A stretch of 39,194 bases of DNA. Origin: JADFAK01 sp047615865 (GTDB lineage Bacteria; Bacteroidota; Bacteroidia; Flavobacteriales_D; Sanyastnellaceae). The translations under genes and the position numbers were made by a program. The stretch lies in the NCBI GenBank assembly GCA_047615865.1, contig JBLHIB010000021.1:1-39194 (forward strand), read 5' to 3'. The notes under the pieces were generated by a model that was not told where the DNA came from, searched no databases, and saw only the letters and a list, made by a program, of their open reading frames with translations. Shown in pieces: positions 16,228 through 25,034 of the stretch. Every line of letters begins with the position of its first letter. Position 1 is the stretch's first letter.

Positions 16228-16235
16228 TATATTTG
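16228..16235 (+). promoter_or_regulatory. -7 promoter box (TATATTTG) for the SF1 helicase
   Basis: This is an exact TAnnTTTG octamer directly abutting the left arm of the upstream gene's terminator. The predicted start near 16241 falls inside that left arm. Confidence 0.6.
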
Positions 16236-16271
16236 AGGCCGCTTCATTGACATATGAAGCGGCCTTTTTTT
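16236..16271 (+). terminator. Intrinsic terminator of the 13697 gene, doubling as helicase leader
   Basis: A perfect 12-bp stem (16236-16247 with 16254-16265) encloses a 6-base loop and ends in seven Ts (16265-16271). The helicase ATG at 16272 follows the last T with no gap. The spurious upstream ATG at 16254 lies in the right arm of the stem. Confidence 0.92.
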
Positions 16272-18128
16272 ATGACTGAAGCGCAAGAGTACATCGCTAA
16301 GTTGGCCAAAGTGTTCCAACTTGAAAAGCAGGAAGAAATAGAACAATTTCAAGCTGTTTCAAAATCTACTTCTCTTACCCAAAGGAAGAACGAAGGCATT
16401 ACCTGGTTTCCTCTTAAAGTGAGAGACGAAAGATTTGGCATGTCTTTCCGCCCTGTGGTTACTTTGCTCAGAAACCCCAGCGATCGAAGTGCTCATCGAT
16501 TCCAGTCGGGTTCAGGAATCGCCCTGTTTGACGATGCTAGCGGAGAAAATGCATCAGGTATGGTTCAGGAAATTGATGACTCAGAGGTGACCATTGTGTT
16601 GCATCAGGATGAGTTACCTGAATGGCTGGATAGCAAGCGATTGGGGATCAACTTGCTTTTCGATATGCGAACCTTCGAACAAGGTGAGTTCGCTTTACAA
16701 GCGCTGCTTAACGCTGAGAAAGGACGGCTGCACCATTTGCGCGAAGTCGCAAATGGAACAATTTCTCACTCTGCCCTACCGATTCATCCAATCATATTAC
16801 CTGATTTGAACCCCTCTCAGAATGAGGCTGTAAATCATGTGCTTGCGTCTGAAGACATTTCAATTGTGCACGGTCCGCCGGGAACAGGAAAGACAACCAC
16901 CATTACCGCCGCTATCCAGCAGTTGGTCAAAAAAGAAAAGCAAGTTCTCGCTTGTGCCCCGAGCAATGCGGCGGTCGACCATTTGGTGCGCAAACTATTG
17001 GCACGCGGTCTCAAAGTGGTTCGAATTGGCAATGTTCCAAAAATCCAAGAGGATATTTTGGATACGACCCTTAATTACGCCATGCGCAACCACAAAGACT
17101 TTGGAGAAATCAAGAAATATAAGAAACGAGCGGATGAATTTCGAAAGCTTGCCAAGCAGTACAAAAGATCTTTTGGATTTGACGAACGAGAACAACGAAA
17201 AGCCCTTTTCCAAGAAAGTCGGAGCCTAGTTAAAGATGCACGAAAATTGGAAGACTTCATTATTGAAGACACCCTTAATTCAGCGCAAGTTATCGCCTGC
17301 ACATTGGTAGGAGCAAACCATCGATTTCTCAAAAAGATCACCTTCAAAACTGCGTTTATAGATGAAGCTGGTCAAGCACTTGAGCCCCTAACATGGATTC
17401 CAGCACTAAAGTCTGAAAAACTGGTACTTTGTGGCGATCCTTTGCAATTGCCTCCTACTGTGAAAAGCCGGGAAGCCATGAAAAATGGACTATCGGTTAC
17501 CCTCCTTGAGAGAATGCTCAAACTCGACGATGTAGCCGTGCTATTGAATACGCAATACCGCATGCACAAAAGCATCATGGCATTTTCCAACTCTTTCTTT
17601 TACGAAGACAAACTCATCGCCCACCCTTCAGTGGCCAACCATACAGTTAAAGGACAAGATCTAGAGATTGAATTCATCGATACTGCAGGATGTGGATTCA
17701 ATGAAAAAGCAGGTGAAGCCAGCGCCAGTCGGCACAATCCAGAAGAAGCCCAGTTGTTATTTAAGCACTTACGAAGCAACAACTACCCCACTTCAGAATC
17801 AATAGGAATTATAACGCCATATCGAGAGCAGCTATTGACCTTGAAAAGGGAGAAAAATGAGGAAAAGCATAAAATTAGCACAGTCGACTCTTTTCAAGGA
17901 CAGGAACGGGACATAATCTACATCTCACTCGTACGAAGCAATGATCGCGGTGATATTGGATTTTTGAAAGACTATCGGCGCATGAATGTGGCCATGACAC
18001 GTGCTCGAAAAAAACTAGTGGTCGTAGGCGATAGTGCTACCATCGGACAAGATAAATTCTATTCCAAATTCATTGCATTTTGCGAAGAAAATGGGTTTTA
18101 TAAATCGGCGTGGGAGTATATGTCTTAA
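16272..18128 (+). CDS. Superfamily 1 helicase, Upf1/IGHMBP2-like
   Basis: The protein is an ATP-dependent nucleic-acid helicase of the Upf1-like branch of SF1. The start is set at ATG 16272; an in-frame ATG at 16254 sits in the terminator stem. The 618 residues contain an N-terminal beta-barrel-like region and then the helicase motifs: Walker A GPPGTGKTT at 201-209 (Lys207), SNAAVDHLV, DEAGQALEP from residue 364 (motif II), GDPLQLPPTV (III), NTQYRMH (IV), TVDSFQGQERD (V) and NVAMTRARKKLVVVGD (VI). A lysine-rich helical insertion lies between motifs Ia and II. RNA or DNA substrate preference cannot be told from sequence. Confidence 0.92.
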   Translation: MTEAQEYIAKLAKVFQLEKQEEIEQFQAVSKSTSLTQRKNEGITWFPLKVRDERFGMSFRPVVTLLRNPSDRSAHRFQSGSGIALFDDASGENASGMVQEIDDSEVTIVLHQDELPEWLDSKRLGINLLFDMRTFEQGEFALQALLNAEKGRLHHLREVANGTISHSALPIHPIILPDLNPSQNEAVNHVLASEDISIVHGPPGTGKTTTITAAIQQLVKKEKQVLACAPSNAAVDHLVRKLLARGLKVVRIGNVPKIQEDILDTTLNYAMRNHKDFGEIKKYKKRADEFRKLAKQYKRSFGFDEREQRKALFQESRSLVKDARKLEDFIIEDTLNSAQVIACTLVGANHRFLKKITFKTAFIDEAGQALEPLTWIPALKSEKLVLCGDPLQLPPTVKSREAMKNGLSVTLLERMLKLDDVAVLLNTQYRMHKSIMAFSNSFFYEDKLIAHPSVANHTVKGQDLEIEFIDTAGCGFNEKAGEASASRHNPEEAQLLFKHLRSNNYPTSESIGIITPYREQLLTLKREKNEEKHKISTVDSFQGQERDIIYISLVRSNDRGDIGFLKDYRRMNVAMTRARKKLVVVGDSATIGQDKFYSKFIAFCEENGFYKSAWEYMS

Positions 18129-18223
18129 GTTCTTTTGACGCGCCCATGCGGGCAAATTATTTTTAGCCGTCCCTTAAAAACATTATTCGCATTGCAATCT
18201 GAACAAGAACTTTGAATAATTGG

Positions 18224-18231
18224 TAACTTTA
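18224..18231 (+). promoter_or_regulatory. Candidate -7 box (TAACTTTA) for the carboxylase gene
   Basis: It matches TAnnTTTG at all but the last base and ends 20 bases before the ATG at 18252. Confidence 0.35.
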
Positions 18232-18251
18232 CAGTCCCAAATAAGAATGAA

Positions 18252-19901
18252 ATGACGAAGTACGAAAATCAAGATATTGAGGCCAATCGTAACGATGACA
18301 AGATGCGTCAGCTTATCAATAAGCTCAATAAAAAGCTTGAAGAAGTATCTCTCGGAGGGGGCCAGAAAAAGATTGACAAACACAAGGCGAAAGGAAAGCT
18401 TACTGCGCGTGAAAGAGTAGATTATTTACTCGATTCCGACTCAGATCGCATAGAAATAGGCGCTCTTGCTGCCAACGACATGTATGCTGAATATGGCGGT
18501 TGCCCTTCTGCAGGTGTTGTTGTTGTTGTCGGATATGTTCAAGGCCGTCAATGCATTGTTGTAGCCAATGATGCTACAGTGAAGGCCGGTGCTTGGTTTC
18601 CAATGACTGGAAAGAAAAACCTTAGAGCGCAAGAAATTGCCATGGAAAACAATCTACCTATCATTTATTTGGTTGATAGTGCTGGTGTTTTCCTACCCAT
18701 GCAGGACGAAATTTTCCCTGACAAGGAACATTTTGGTCGAATATTTAGAAATAACGCGATTATGTCAAGTCGAGGCATTCCTCAAATTTCTGCGATCATG
18801 GGAAGCTGTGTTGCAGGAGGAGCTTACTTGCCAATTATGAGTGATGAGGCTATAATCGTCGATAAAACAGGAACTATTTTCCTCGCTGGTTCTTATCTAG
18901 TTAAAGCCGCGATAGGAGAAGATATTGATAATGAAACTTTAGGGGGTGCTACCACTCACTGTGAAGTTTCAGGTGTAACCGACTACAAAGCCAAAGATGA
19001 TCATGATGCTCTTGACACCATCAAGACCCTTATAGATCAAATGGGTGAGGTGAACGAAAAGGCAGGATTCAATAGAAAGGAAAGTGCCCTTCCAAAAAGT
19101 GAGCTTTCGAAAGTCTATTCTGTTTTACCCGAGGAGCGCACCAAACCTTATGAAATACGAGACTTGATCAAGAATCTTGTCGATGATTCCAAAATCACGG
19201 AATACAAAGCCGAATATGGTAAAACTATTGTTTGCTGCTACGCTAGAATTGATGGCTGGAGTGTAGGCATCGTTGCCAATCAGCGTGAACTGGTGAAGTC
19301 GAAGAAAGACGGAATGCAGTTCGGTGGTGTTATCTATTCAGACTCTGCAGATAAATCGGCTCGTTTTATCATGAACTGCAACCAGAAAAACATTCCTCTA
19401 GTCTTCTTACAGGACGTTACTGGCTTCATGGTGGGGTCTAGATCTGAGTTAGGGGGAATCATAAAGGATGGAGCCAAAATGGTGAATGCTATGAGTAACT
19501 CAGTTGTTCCAAAATTTACGGTTATCGTAGGTAATTCATATGGCGCTGGAAACTATGCTATGTGCGGTAAGGCATATGACCCTCGCTTGATCGTGGGCTG
19601 GCCTACTGCTCAAGTTGCTGTAATGGGTGGATCTCAAGCGGCAAAAGTACTCATGCAAATTGAGCTTGCGTCGTTGAAGTCACGTGGTGAAGAGATTACG
19701 GCTGAAAAGGAGCAAGAAATGTTTGACAAAATCAAGTCAAAATATGATGACCAAACGTCACCATACTACGCTGCTTCTCGATTGTGGTTGGATGCAATAA
19801 TTGATCCTGCCGATACGCGAACGTGGATTTCAATGGGCATCGAGGCGGCCAACAATTCCAAGCCGGATCACCCATATAAAACTGGAGTTTTACAGACTTA
19901 A
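18252..19901 (+). CDS. Acyl-CoA carboxylase beta (carboxyltransferase) subunit
   Basis: The subunit transfers carboxyl from carboxybiotin to an acyl-CoA. The 549 residues contain the two crotonase-like halves: the N half with KLTARERVDYLLD and GSCVAGGAYLPIMSDEAI, the C half with DVTGFMVGS and GNSYGAGNYAMCGKAYDPR. The stretch DSAGVFLPMQDEIFPDKEHFGRIF is closest to methylcrotonyl-CoA carboxylase beta subunits, pointing to leucine degradation or a related branched acyl-CoA, but a generic acyl-CoA carboxylase is also possible. No biotin-carrier or biotin-carboxylase subunit is encoded nearby, so its partner must lie elsewhere. The next gene starts 3 bases after its stop. Confidence 0.9.
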   Translation: MTKYENQDIEANRNDDKMRQLINKLNKKLEEVSLGGGQKKIDKHKAKGKLTARERVDYLLDSDSDRIEIGALAANDMYAEYGGCPSAGVVVVVGYVQGRQCIVVANDATVKAGAWFPMTGKKNLRAQEIAMENNLPIIYLVDSAGVFLPMQDEIFPDKEHFGRIFRNNAIMSSRGIPQISAIMGSCVAGGAYLPIMSDEAIIVDKTGTIFLAGSYLVKAAIGEDIDNETLGGATTHCEVSGVTDYKAKDDHDALDTIKTLIDQMGEVNEKAGFNRKESALPKSELSKVYSVLPEERTKPYEIRDLIKNLVDDSKITEYKAEYGKTIVCCYARIDGWSVGIVANQRELVKSKKDGMQFGGVIYSDSADKSARFIMNCNQKNIPLVFLQDVTGFMVGSRSELGGIIKDGAKMVNAMSNSVVPKFTVIVGNSYGAGNYAMCGKAYDPRLIVGWPTAQVAVMGGSQAAKVLMQIELASLKSRGEEITAEKEQEMFDKIKSKYDDQTSPYYAASRLWLDAIIDPADTRTWISMGIEAANNSKPDHPYKTGVLQT

Positions 19902-19904
19902 AAC

Positions 19905-21449
19905 ATGCCGAGATTAACTGATTTCATTCGGTTCCATTGGAACAACCATCCCCTCGCCTTCGTCCTCATTTTGGGACTAATCTTTCGGTTGGCGGCTGCG
20001 TGGTTTGCACGAGGATATTTGATGGTGGACGATCATTTTCTTGTCGTAGAGGCTGCGGGCAGCTGGGCTGATGGATTTGACTACAACAAATGGCTCCCAT
20101 GGACTGAAAACACGAATGGGCCAGTTAATGTCAGTTTCTTCTATGTGGGTATAATTTGGGCACTGATAGAGGTGATGCAGTTTTTTAATTTGCACGATCC
20201 TGACCATCAAATGCTGATCATTAGGAATCTGCATGCTTTCTACTCCATTCTAACTATCTATTGCGGTTATAAGATTGCCTTGAAGCTCGCCAATATGGAG
20301 TCGGCCAGAATGGTAGGATTGTTATTGGCCTTGTTTGCTTTCATGCCCAATTTTTGTGTTCGCCAACTGGTGGAGATGACCTGCATCCCTCCCTTGATGG
20401 CCATGTTCTATTTCATCCTTAAGTCAGAATCAAAAAGGCCAATCGCTTATTTGATGTGGGCAGGAATCCTAGCAGGTGTGGCAATGGGAATTCGCTACCA
20501 AGTGGCGCTTTTCATGCCTGGAATTGGTCTTGTTTTATTGTTTAGCCCTCGCTGGAAAGGGGCTTTTGCATTCGCATTTGCCGCAGGCTTTAGTTTCTTC
20601 TTGACGCAGATGTCAGATATGCTTTTGTGGCATCAGCCATTCGTGCAATTGTGGGAATATATAACCTACAACAGCACTGAATATGGGAACTATCCCAATG
20701 CACCTTGGTACAACTATACATTTACTTTGTTGGGTTTTCTCATCCCTCCTATTTCAGTCATGCTCTTGTTCGGGTTTTTCAGAAAATTCAAGACACGCTT
20801 GATCTATATTTTGCCCGTTCTATTCTTCCTGATTTTCCATTCAATCTATCCCAATAAACAAGAGAGGTTCATTCTTCCGATCCTTCCAATCATTATTACT
20901 GTGGGCTATGTCGATTGGATCAGTTGGTACCAGACTAGTGCATTCTGGTTAAAAAGGAAGTGGCTATCCACGTCAATTTGGGTGCTCTTTTGGATTATCA
21001 ACATCCCTGCATTGCTAGTTTTCACGTTTGCCTATACCAAAAAACCCCTGGTAGAGTCAATGTTGTACTTGCGCGACCAAAACGACCTCACCAATTTTGT
21101 TTGGGAATACAGCTACGCAGATGATGCCCCAATGCCTCCGCAATACTACTCTGACCAATGGCAACGAAATTTCTATCTGAAGAAGAGTTATGATATTCAT
21201 GAATGGTATGAAATTCAGCAGCGGAATATACCCGAACGTCCTACTCCGAACTATATTTTGTTTGTGAGCAAACAGAACAAGAAAGAGCGAATCCTCAGGG
21301 CCAGCGAAGTTTACGGAGGAATTACTTTTGAGAAACACTGTGAGCCGGGCTTCTATGATCGTTTGCTACACCGCATCAATCCAATCAACAAGGCCATGGA
21401 TGTGTACATCTACAAGATTGACAACATCTTTCAAGAATCAGCGGAATAA
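19905..21449 (+). CDS. GT-C superfamily membrane glycosyltransferase (GT22-like)
   Basis: The 514-residue integral membrane protein has about ten hydrophobic helices. An acidic pair lies in the first extracytoplasmic loop (MVDDHFLVVEAA, about residues 40-51), as in lipid-linked-sugar-using GT-C enzymes. HSIYPNKQERFILPILPII resembles the HKEERF motif of GT22 mannosyltransferases. A soluble C-terminal part of roughly 120 residues follows the last helix. It likely transfers a sugar from a polyprenyl-phosphate donor on the outer face of the inner membrane. It is co-transcribed with the carboxylase (3-base gap). Its 3' end overlaps the end of an antisense pseudogene by 12 bases. Confidence 0.78.
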   Translation: MPRLTDFIRFHWNNHPLAFVLILGLIFRLAAAWFARGYLMVDDHFLVVEAAGSWADGFDYNKWLPWTENTNGPVNVSFFYVGIIWALIEVMQFFNLHDPDHQMLIIRNLHAFYSILTIYCGYKIALKLANMESARMVGLLLALFAFMPNFCVRQLVEMTCIPPLMAMFYFILKSESKRPIAYLMWAGILAGVAMGIRYQVALFMPGIGLVLLFSPRWKGAFAFAFAAGFSFFLTQMSDMLLWHQPFVQLWEYITYNSTEYGNYPNAPWYNYTFTLLGFLIPPISVMLLFGFFRKFKTRLIYILPVLFFLIFHSIYPNKQERFILPILPIIITVGYVDWISWYQTSAFWLKRKWLSTSIWVLFWIINIPALLVFTFAYTKKPLVESMLYLRDQNDLTNFVWEYSYADDAPMPPQYYSDQWQRNFYLKKSYDIHEWYEIQQRNIPERPTPNYILFVSKQNKKERILRASEVYGGITFEKHCEPGFYDRLLHRINPINKAMDVYIYKIDNIFQESAE

Positions 21450-21869
21450 ATTGATTTATCCTTTCTAAGTTAATGGCTTTGCGTAGACGAAAGTCTCGAC
21501 CAATCCTGCGTATGCGCAGGTATCAATATTCTGAAGATTGTCCTTCTAATAAGCATCCCAACCTTCTTCTATGTTGGAGGTTTCAAATATCAATTCTACC
21601 AATCGGTTGTGAGTTTTGAATTCTAGTATTTTTTTTATTCCCCATCCATTCACATAGATGATGTCATTTACTCCATCTCCATTTGGCGTACATGCATCTG
21701 GAACATCAACTGAAGACACTGGCAATAAGTCAAAATCACAGAAAGGAACAATACTAAAACAACCTAAGTAATCAGAGACCATTAAGGGGTAATCCGTGTT
21801 TTCAAGTGGGGCAAAAGTACTAGCAGAACATGTATCGCAAGTGAGCCATACATATCGTGCCCGTTGCAT
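21438..21869 (-). pseudogene. Decayed C-terminal fragment of a T9SS type B cargo protein
   Basis: A minus-strand frame from about 21869 encodes a typical end of a type B sorting-domain protein: LTCDTCSASTFAPLENT, then VPDACTPNGDGVNDIIYVNG, NRLVELIFETSNIEEGWDAY. It is interrupted by TAG at 21546-21548, yet the same frame continues to align to the family: KDNLQNIDTCAYAGLVETF, then KPLT, TAG (21465-21467), KG, TAA (21456-21458), INLFR and a natural stop TGA at 21438. Three nonsense codons and altered key residues (usual NRWGE reads NRLVE, AFTPNGD reads ACTPNGD, GWDGY reads GWDAY) show a dead gene without frameshift. The N-terminal bulk is missing; the fragment abuts the stop of the 4Fe-4S gene. 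Confidence 0.85.
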
Positions 21870-21870
21870 T

Positions 21871-23493
21871 TCAAATAACTTCCTTGTTCAACTCGATCTT
21901 TCCATTTCCTATAAGAATTGGATTGTCGTTAATACGACCTTCTTCAGGCCCATTTTCAAGATTGAGAACTCCTCTTGGACAAACTGAAGAACAAACACCA
22001 CAGCCTACGCAGGATGAACGAACGATATTCTGCCCTCTTTGGGCATACCACCTCACATCAATGCCCATCTCGCAATAAGTAGAACAATTACCACAGCTGA
22101 TGCATTGCCCACCGTTGGTTGTAATTCTAAATCGTGACTTGAATCGTTGTACAAGTCCCAAATACGCGGCGAGCGGACAGCCGAATCGGCACCACACTCT
22201 ATTCCCAAAAGCTGGATAAAAGCCTGTCCCAATTACTCCTGAAAAAATTGAACCAATGAGCAAACTATACCAACTTCGAACGTCATGAGCGGATATTCCA
22301 AGCAAAATTGCCTGGCTGTCGTTCGGTTCAACATCGTGGAGAATATTGTAAGTATGATAACCAACCCAAACAGTCATGAGAACCGCAAAAACCAATACGC
22401 CATGAACGATATACCTTTCGTACTTCCATGCTTTGACAGACTTATCAGAGAGCTGTCGGTATGGATCGCCCAAAGTTTCCGCTAAGCCACCACAGCCGCA
22501 TACCCATGAACAGTACCAACGTTTTCCGAATATGTAGACAAACACTGGCACCAGTACAAGAGATAGGAATACACCCCAAACAAAGACTAAAAGTCCGATT
22601 TTACCGTAGGCTTCATTTCGTAATAAGTCAACGACATTCCAGTCAAAAAGGAAGTCATAATCCAAGGGCCAAGCACTTTTGAAGTCTACCGCAGGAAGTT
22701 GGTATAACGGAAGGAGCTCTACCAATAAAAAAGCGAAGACTATCTGGAAGAAAAGCACCGAAATTGTTCGAAGAATTTGGTATTTACTGTGACGATATTT
22801 GATCATCATTCGAATACCCATAACCAACATTACTGTGCAATAAAGAAGACCATAAAGGAACCATTGAGAAGCTCCTCCAGGCGCAAAGACATCCTTAACT
22901 GGCTCTACAATGAAGGTCCATGACATCGAAAGATGAGGCATAAAATACAGGATGCAATAAAAAAGTACCAGCCAAACCAGAGTTATCCAACCAATCCATC
23001 CCCTATTTGTAGCAGGATTGAAGAAGACATTGTTGTTCTTAATTCCAGCAGGTCCCATAAGCCAGACTCCAGGGATAATGAACATTAGTCCGCCCAAAAT
23101 TCCTAACCCAAAAGTCAAAAATAACCACATACCCTTATTGTCAAATACACTGCCGCCGGCTCCTCTTTTACCCAGGACAAAAGCCATATCCGCCGACTTA
23201 GTCCAAATAACTTTACCCCATTCTCCATCGGCTTTGTACACGTCATTTGCGCTAGCTAAAGCTTGATCAAGTGCATGATGTAAACTCCAACTCGAAGAAA
23301 ACTGTTGATCGGCAATCGTTTCATGCACACTTTCAATAAATAATTCGCTCTGAATGCCTTTTTCAGTGATATACGCATCCAAGACTTCTGTGCTTATCGA
23401 GTAATTGCCAACCCAAATAGATCCAGTAAAAAGAACCAAACCAATTAGAAAGACATACAATCCCACTTGACGAATAACATTCAAAATCTTCAT
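21871..23493 (-). CDS. Membrane-bound 4Fe-4S electron-transfer protein (NapH/NosR-like)
   Basis: This 540-residue inner-membrane protein starts with a short helix. A periplasmic loop of about 110 residues, several further helices and a cysteine-rich C-terminal half follow. WYCSWVCGCGG and WCRFGCPLAAYLG are the paired cysteine motifs found in NapH/NosR/CcoG-type proteins. Two ferredoxin-type clusters are at C464 (CISCGNCSTYC) and C495 (CVGCGVCSSVCP). It probably moves electrons between a cytoplasmic donor and the membrane or periplasm. It overlaps by 4 bases (ATGA) with the upstream FAD-dependent oxidoreductase, so the two are translationally coupled and likely form one redox unit. The terminal acceptor is unknown. 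Confidence 0.82.
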   Translation of the reverse strand: MKILNVIRQVGLYVFLIGLVLFTGSIWVGNYSISTEVLDAYITEKGIQSELFIESVHETIADQQFSSSWSLHHALDQALASANDVYKADGEWGKVIWTKSADMAFVLGKRGAGGSVFDNKGMWLFLTFGLGILGGLMFIIPGVWLMGPAGIKNNNVFFNPATNRGWIGWITLVWLVLFYCILYFMPHLSMSWTFIVEPVKDVFAPGGASQWFLYGLLYCTVMLVMGIRMMIKYRHSKYQILRTISVLFFQIVFAFLLVELLPLYQLPAVDFKSAWPLDYDFLFDWNVVDLLRNEAYGKIGLLVFVWGVFLSLVLVPVFVYIFGKRWYCSWVCGCGGLAETLGDPYRQLSDKSVKAWKYERYIVHGVLVFAVLMTVWVGYHTYNILHDVEPNDSQAILLGISAHDVRSWYSLLIGSIFSGVIGTGFYPAFGNRVWCRFGCPLAAYLGLVQRFKSRFRITTNGGQCISCGNCSTYCEMGIDVRWYAQRGQNIVRSSCVGCGVCSSVCPRGVLNLENGPEEGRINDNPILIGNGKIELNKEVI

Positions 23494-24851
23494 TTGGCCA
23501 GGTTTAAAATTTGTCTCCAGCTCTTCTTCGTCAGCTGAATTTGTGTATTGAACTCAAGATTGAAATGAGCTACTATTTCGGCTTCATAGGTCTTAAAAAA
23601 CTCGGGGTCAAAATTTGCGCTGCGTAAATGCCCCAAAACATACTCAATCGATCGCCCTTCATTGAGCCACCGATCAATGAGATTATGCCGCATCCGTATG
23701 CCGAACGTATTGATCCCAATCAACGTTCTCCCTTCTAAGGCAAACACCAAGCGCACACCAATCTTACCTCCCTTATCTTCCCAATAAAAGCTGGCTTCTC
23801 CCTCAACAGGATTGGACGCTACGACTCCGTACGTTTGGTATTCAATATCAAAGAACTTCGCTGAATTGAACCAGTGGCCTGGAGCATATTTTTGTTTCTT
23901 CCCAGCAATATTGTGAGCAACAACCTCTCCCATCATCCTACCTGTATACCAAACTTGCTCAATTGCCCTTCTGCCGGGAGGTGCAGTGCTAAACTGAGCG
24001 CAGTCACCAATGGCAAATACATCTGTTTGATTGGTCTCCAAATACTCATTGACTATAATTCCTCGCTGCGTCTCCAATGCACCATCCTTAATAAAAGAAA
24101 TATTTGGGCTTACACCAGCAGTAAGACCTACGACTTGACATTCGATGGTTTCACCCGTATTTGTAACAACTGCTCGTGCTCTTCCGTTTTCATCGGAAAG
24201 GATTTCTTTAAGTTCAGATTTTAAACGCAAATCAACATGGTGTTCAAACATGTGCCGGCTTACCATTTCACCTTCTTCAAGTGGCAATACATTCCCCCAA
24301 AAACGATCCTCTCGCACCAAGAAAGTAACTTCTATACCACGAGTCAATAACATTTCGGCAAGCTCAACTCCAATAAGTCCGCCACCTACAATTACGGCTC
24401 TCTTAACTTTTTTTGCTGCGCCCTCGGCAAATGGCTTGTGCGTGTTTTTTTCGAGCAACTCAAGATCTTGAAAACTATACAAACCTTGAACACCATCAAG
24501 GTCCTGTCCTGGCCATCCAAATTTATTCGGCTTTGAACCAAGTGCCAAAACCAATACATCATATTGAATAGGAGTGCCCGATTTCATGCTGAGACTTTTA
24601 GACTCATAATCAATCTGCTCTACCCTATCTTGAACAAGATCAATTCGGTTTTTTGCCCAAAATCCATCTTCATATGGCTTCGTATGCTCAAATTTCATGT
24701 GCCCCATATATACATACATGAGTGCTGTCCTGGAAAAGAAATGTTGAGTCTCTTCTGAAATTATAGTTATAGAATCTTTTCCAAGCTTGCGCAAATGTCT
24801 TGCCGCAGTAACGCCTGAAATTCCATTCCCTATGATTACTATTTTTTGCAT
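23490..24851 (-). CDS. NAD(P)/FAD-dependent pyridine nucleotide-disulphide-type oxidoreductase
   Basis: The 453-residue flavoprotein has an FAD-binding GNGISG at residues 8-13, a second Rossmann motif for NAD(P)H (VIVGGGLIGVELAEML, from about residue 152), and the FAD-closing VFAIGDCAQF. The overall form is that of NirB-N-terminal or rubredoxin/ferredoxin reductase-like enzymes, without a CxxxxC redox disulphide. A C-terminal domain of about 120 residues follows. Being coupled by overlapping start/stop to the membrane 4Fe-4S protein, it may feed NAD(P)H electrons to that protein (inference). It is transcribed away from mtaB. Confidence 0.88.
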   Translation of the reverse strand: MQKIVIIGNGISGVTAARHLRKLGKDSITIISEETQHFFSRTALMYVYMGHMKFEHTKPYEDGFWAKNRIDLVQDRVEQIDYESKSLSMKSGTPIQYDVLVLALGSKPNKFGWPGQDLDGVQGLYSFQDLELLEKNTHKPFAEGAAKKVKRAVIVGGGLIGVELAEMLLTRGIEVTFLVREDRFWGNVLPLEEGEMVSRHMFEHHVDLRLKSELKEILSDENGRARAVVTNTGETIECQVVGLTAGVSPNISFIKDGALETQRGIIVNEYLETNQTDVFAIGDCAQFSTAPPGRRAIEQVWYTGRMMGEVVAHNIAGKKQKYAPGHWFNSAKFFDIEYQTYGVVASNPVEGEASFYWEDKGGKIGVRLVFALEGRTLIGINTFGIRMRHNLIDRWLNEGRSIEYVLGHLRSANFDPEFFKTYEAEIVAHFNLEFNTQIQLTKKSWRQILNLAK

Positions 24852-25020
24852 ATTCTGGTATTAAACAATAGCCATGAAAGTCATTTGCGCAAAGCACTGA
24901 TAACAATCCAAAGGTAGCCTTCGCCAGTTGCCGTATGTAACAAACTTCTAACATTTTGAATGAAAGTTATCACAGAAGAAAGTTGATCCATTTCAATATT
25001 ACCTCTTACTGAAAGTTGAC

Positions 25021-25028
25021 TACTTTTG
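25021..25028 (+). promoter_or_regulatory. -7 promoter box (TACTTTTG) for mtaB-lgt
   Basis: This is an exact TAnnTTTG octamer with 6 bases between it and the ATG at 25035. The TTG inside the box begins a longer frame (25026) that cannot be the real start if this promoter is used. A leaderless mRNA is predicted. Confidence 0.6.
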
Positions 25029-25034
25029 CACTCG

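Noticed and set aside
18139..18165. Possible hairpin GCCC/GGGC after the SF1 helicase
   Set aside because: The stem is 4-5 bp and the T-rich stretch is displaced; too weak to annotate.
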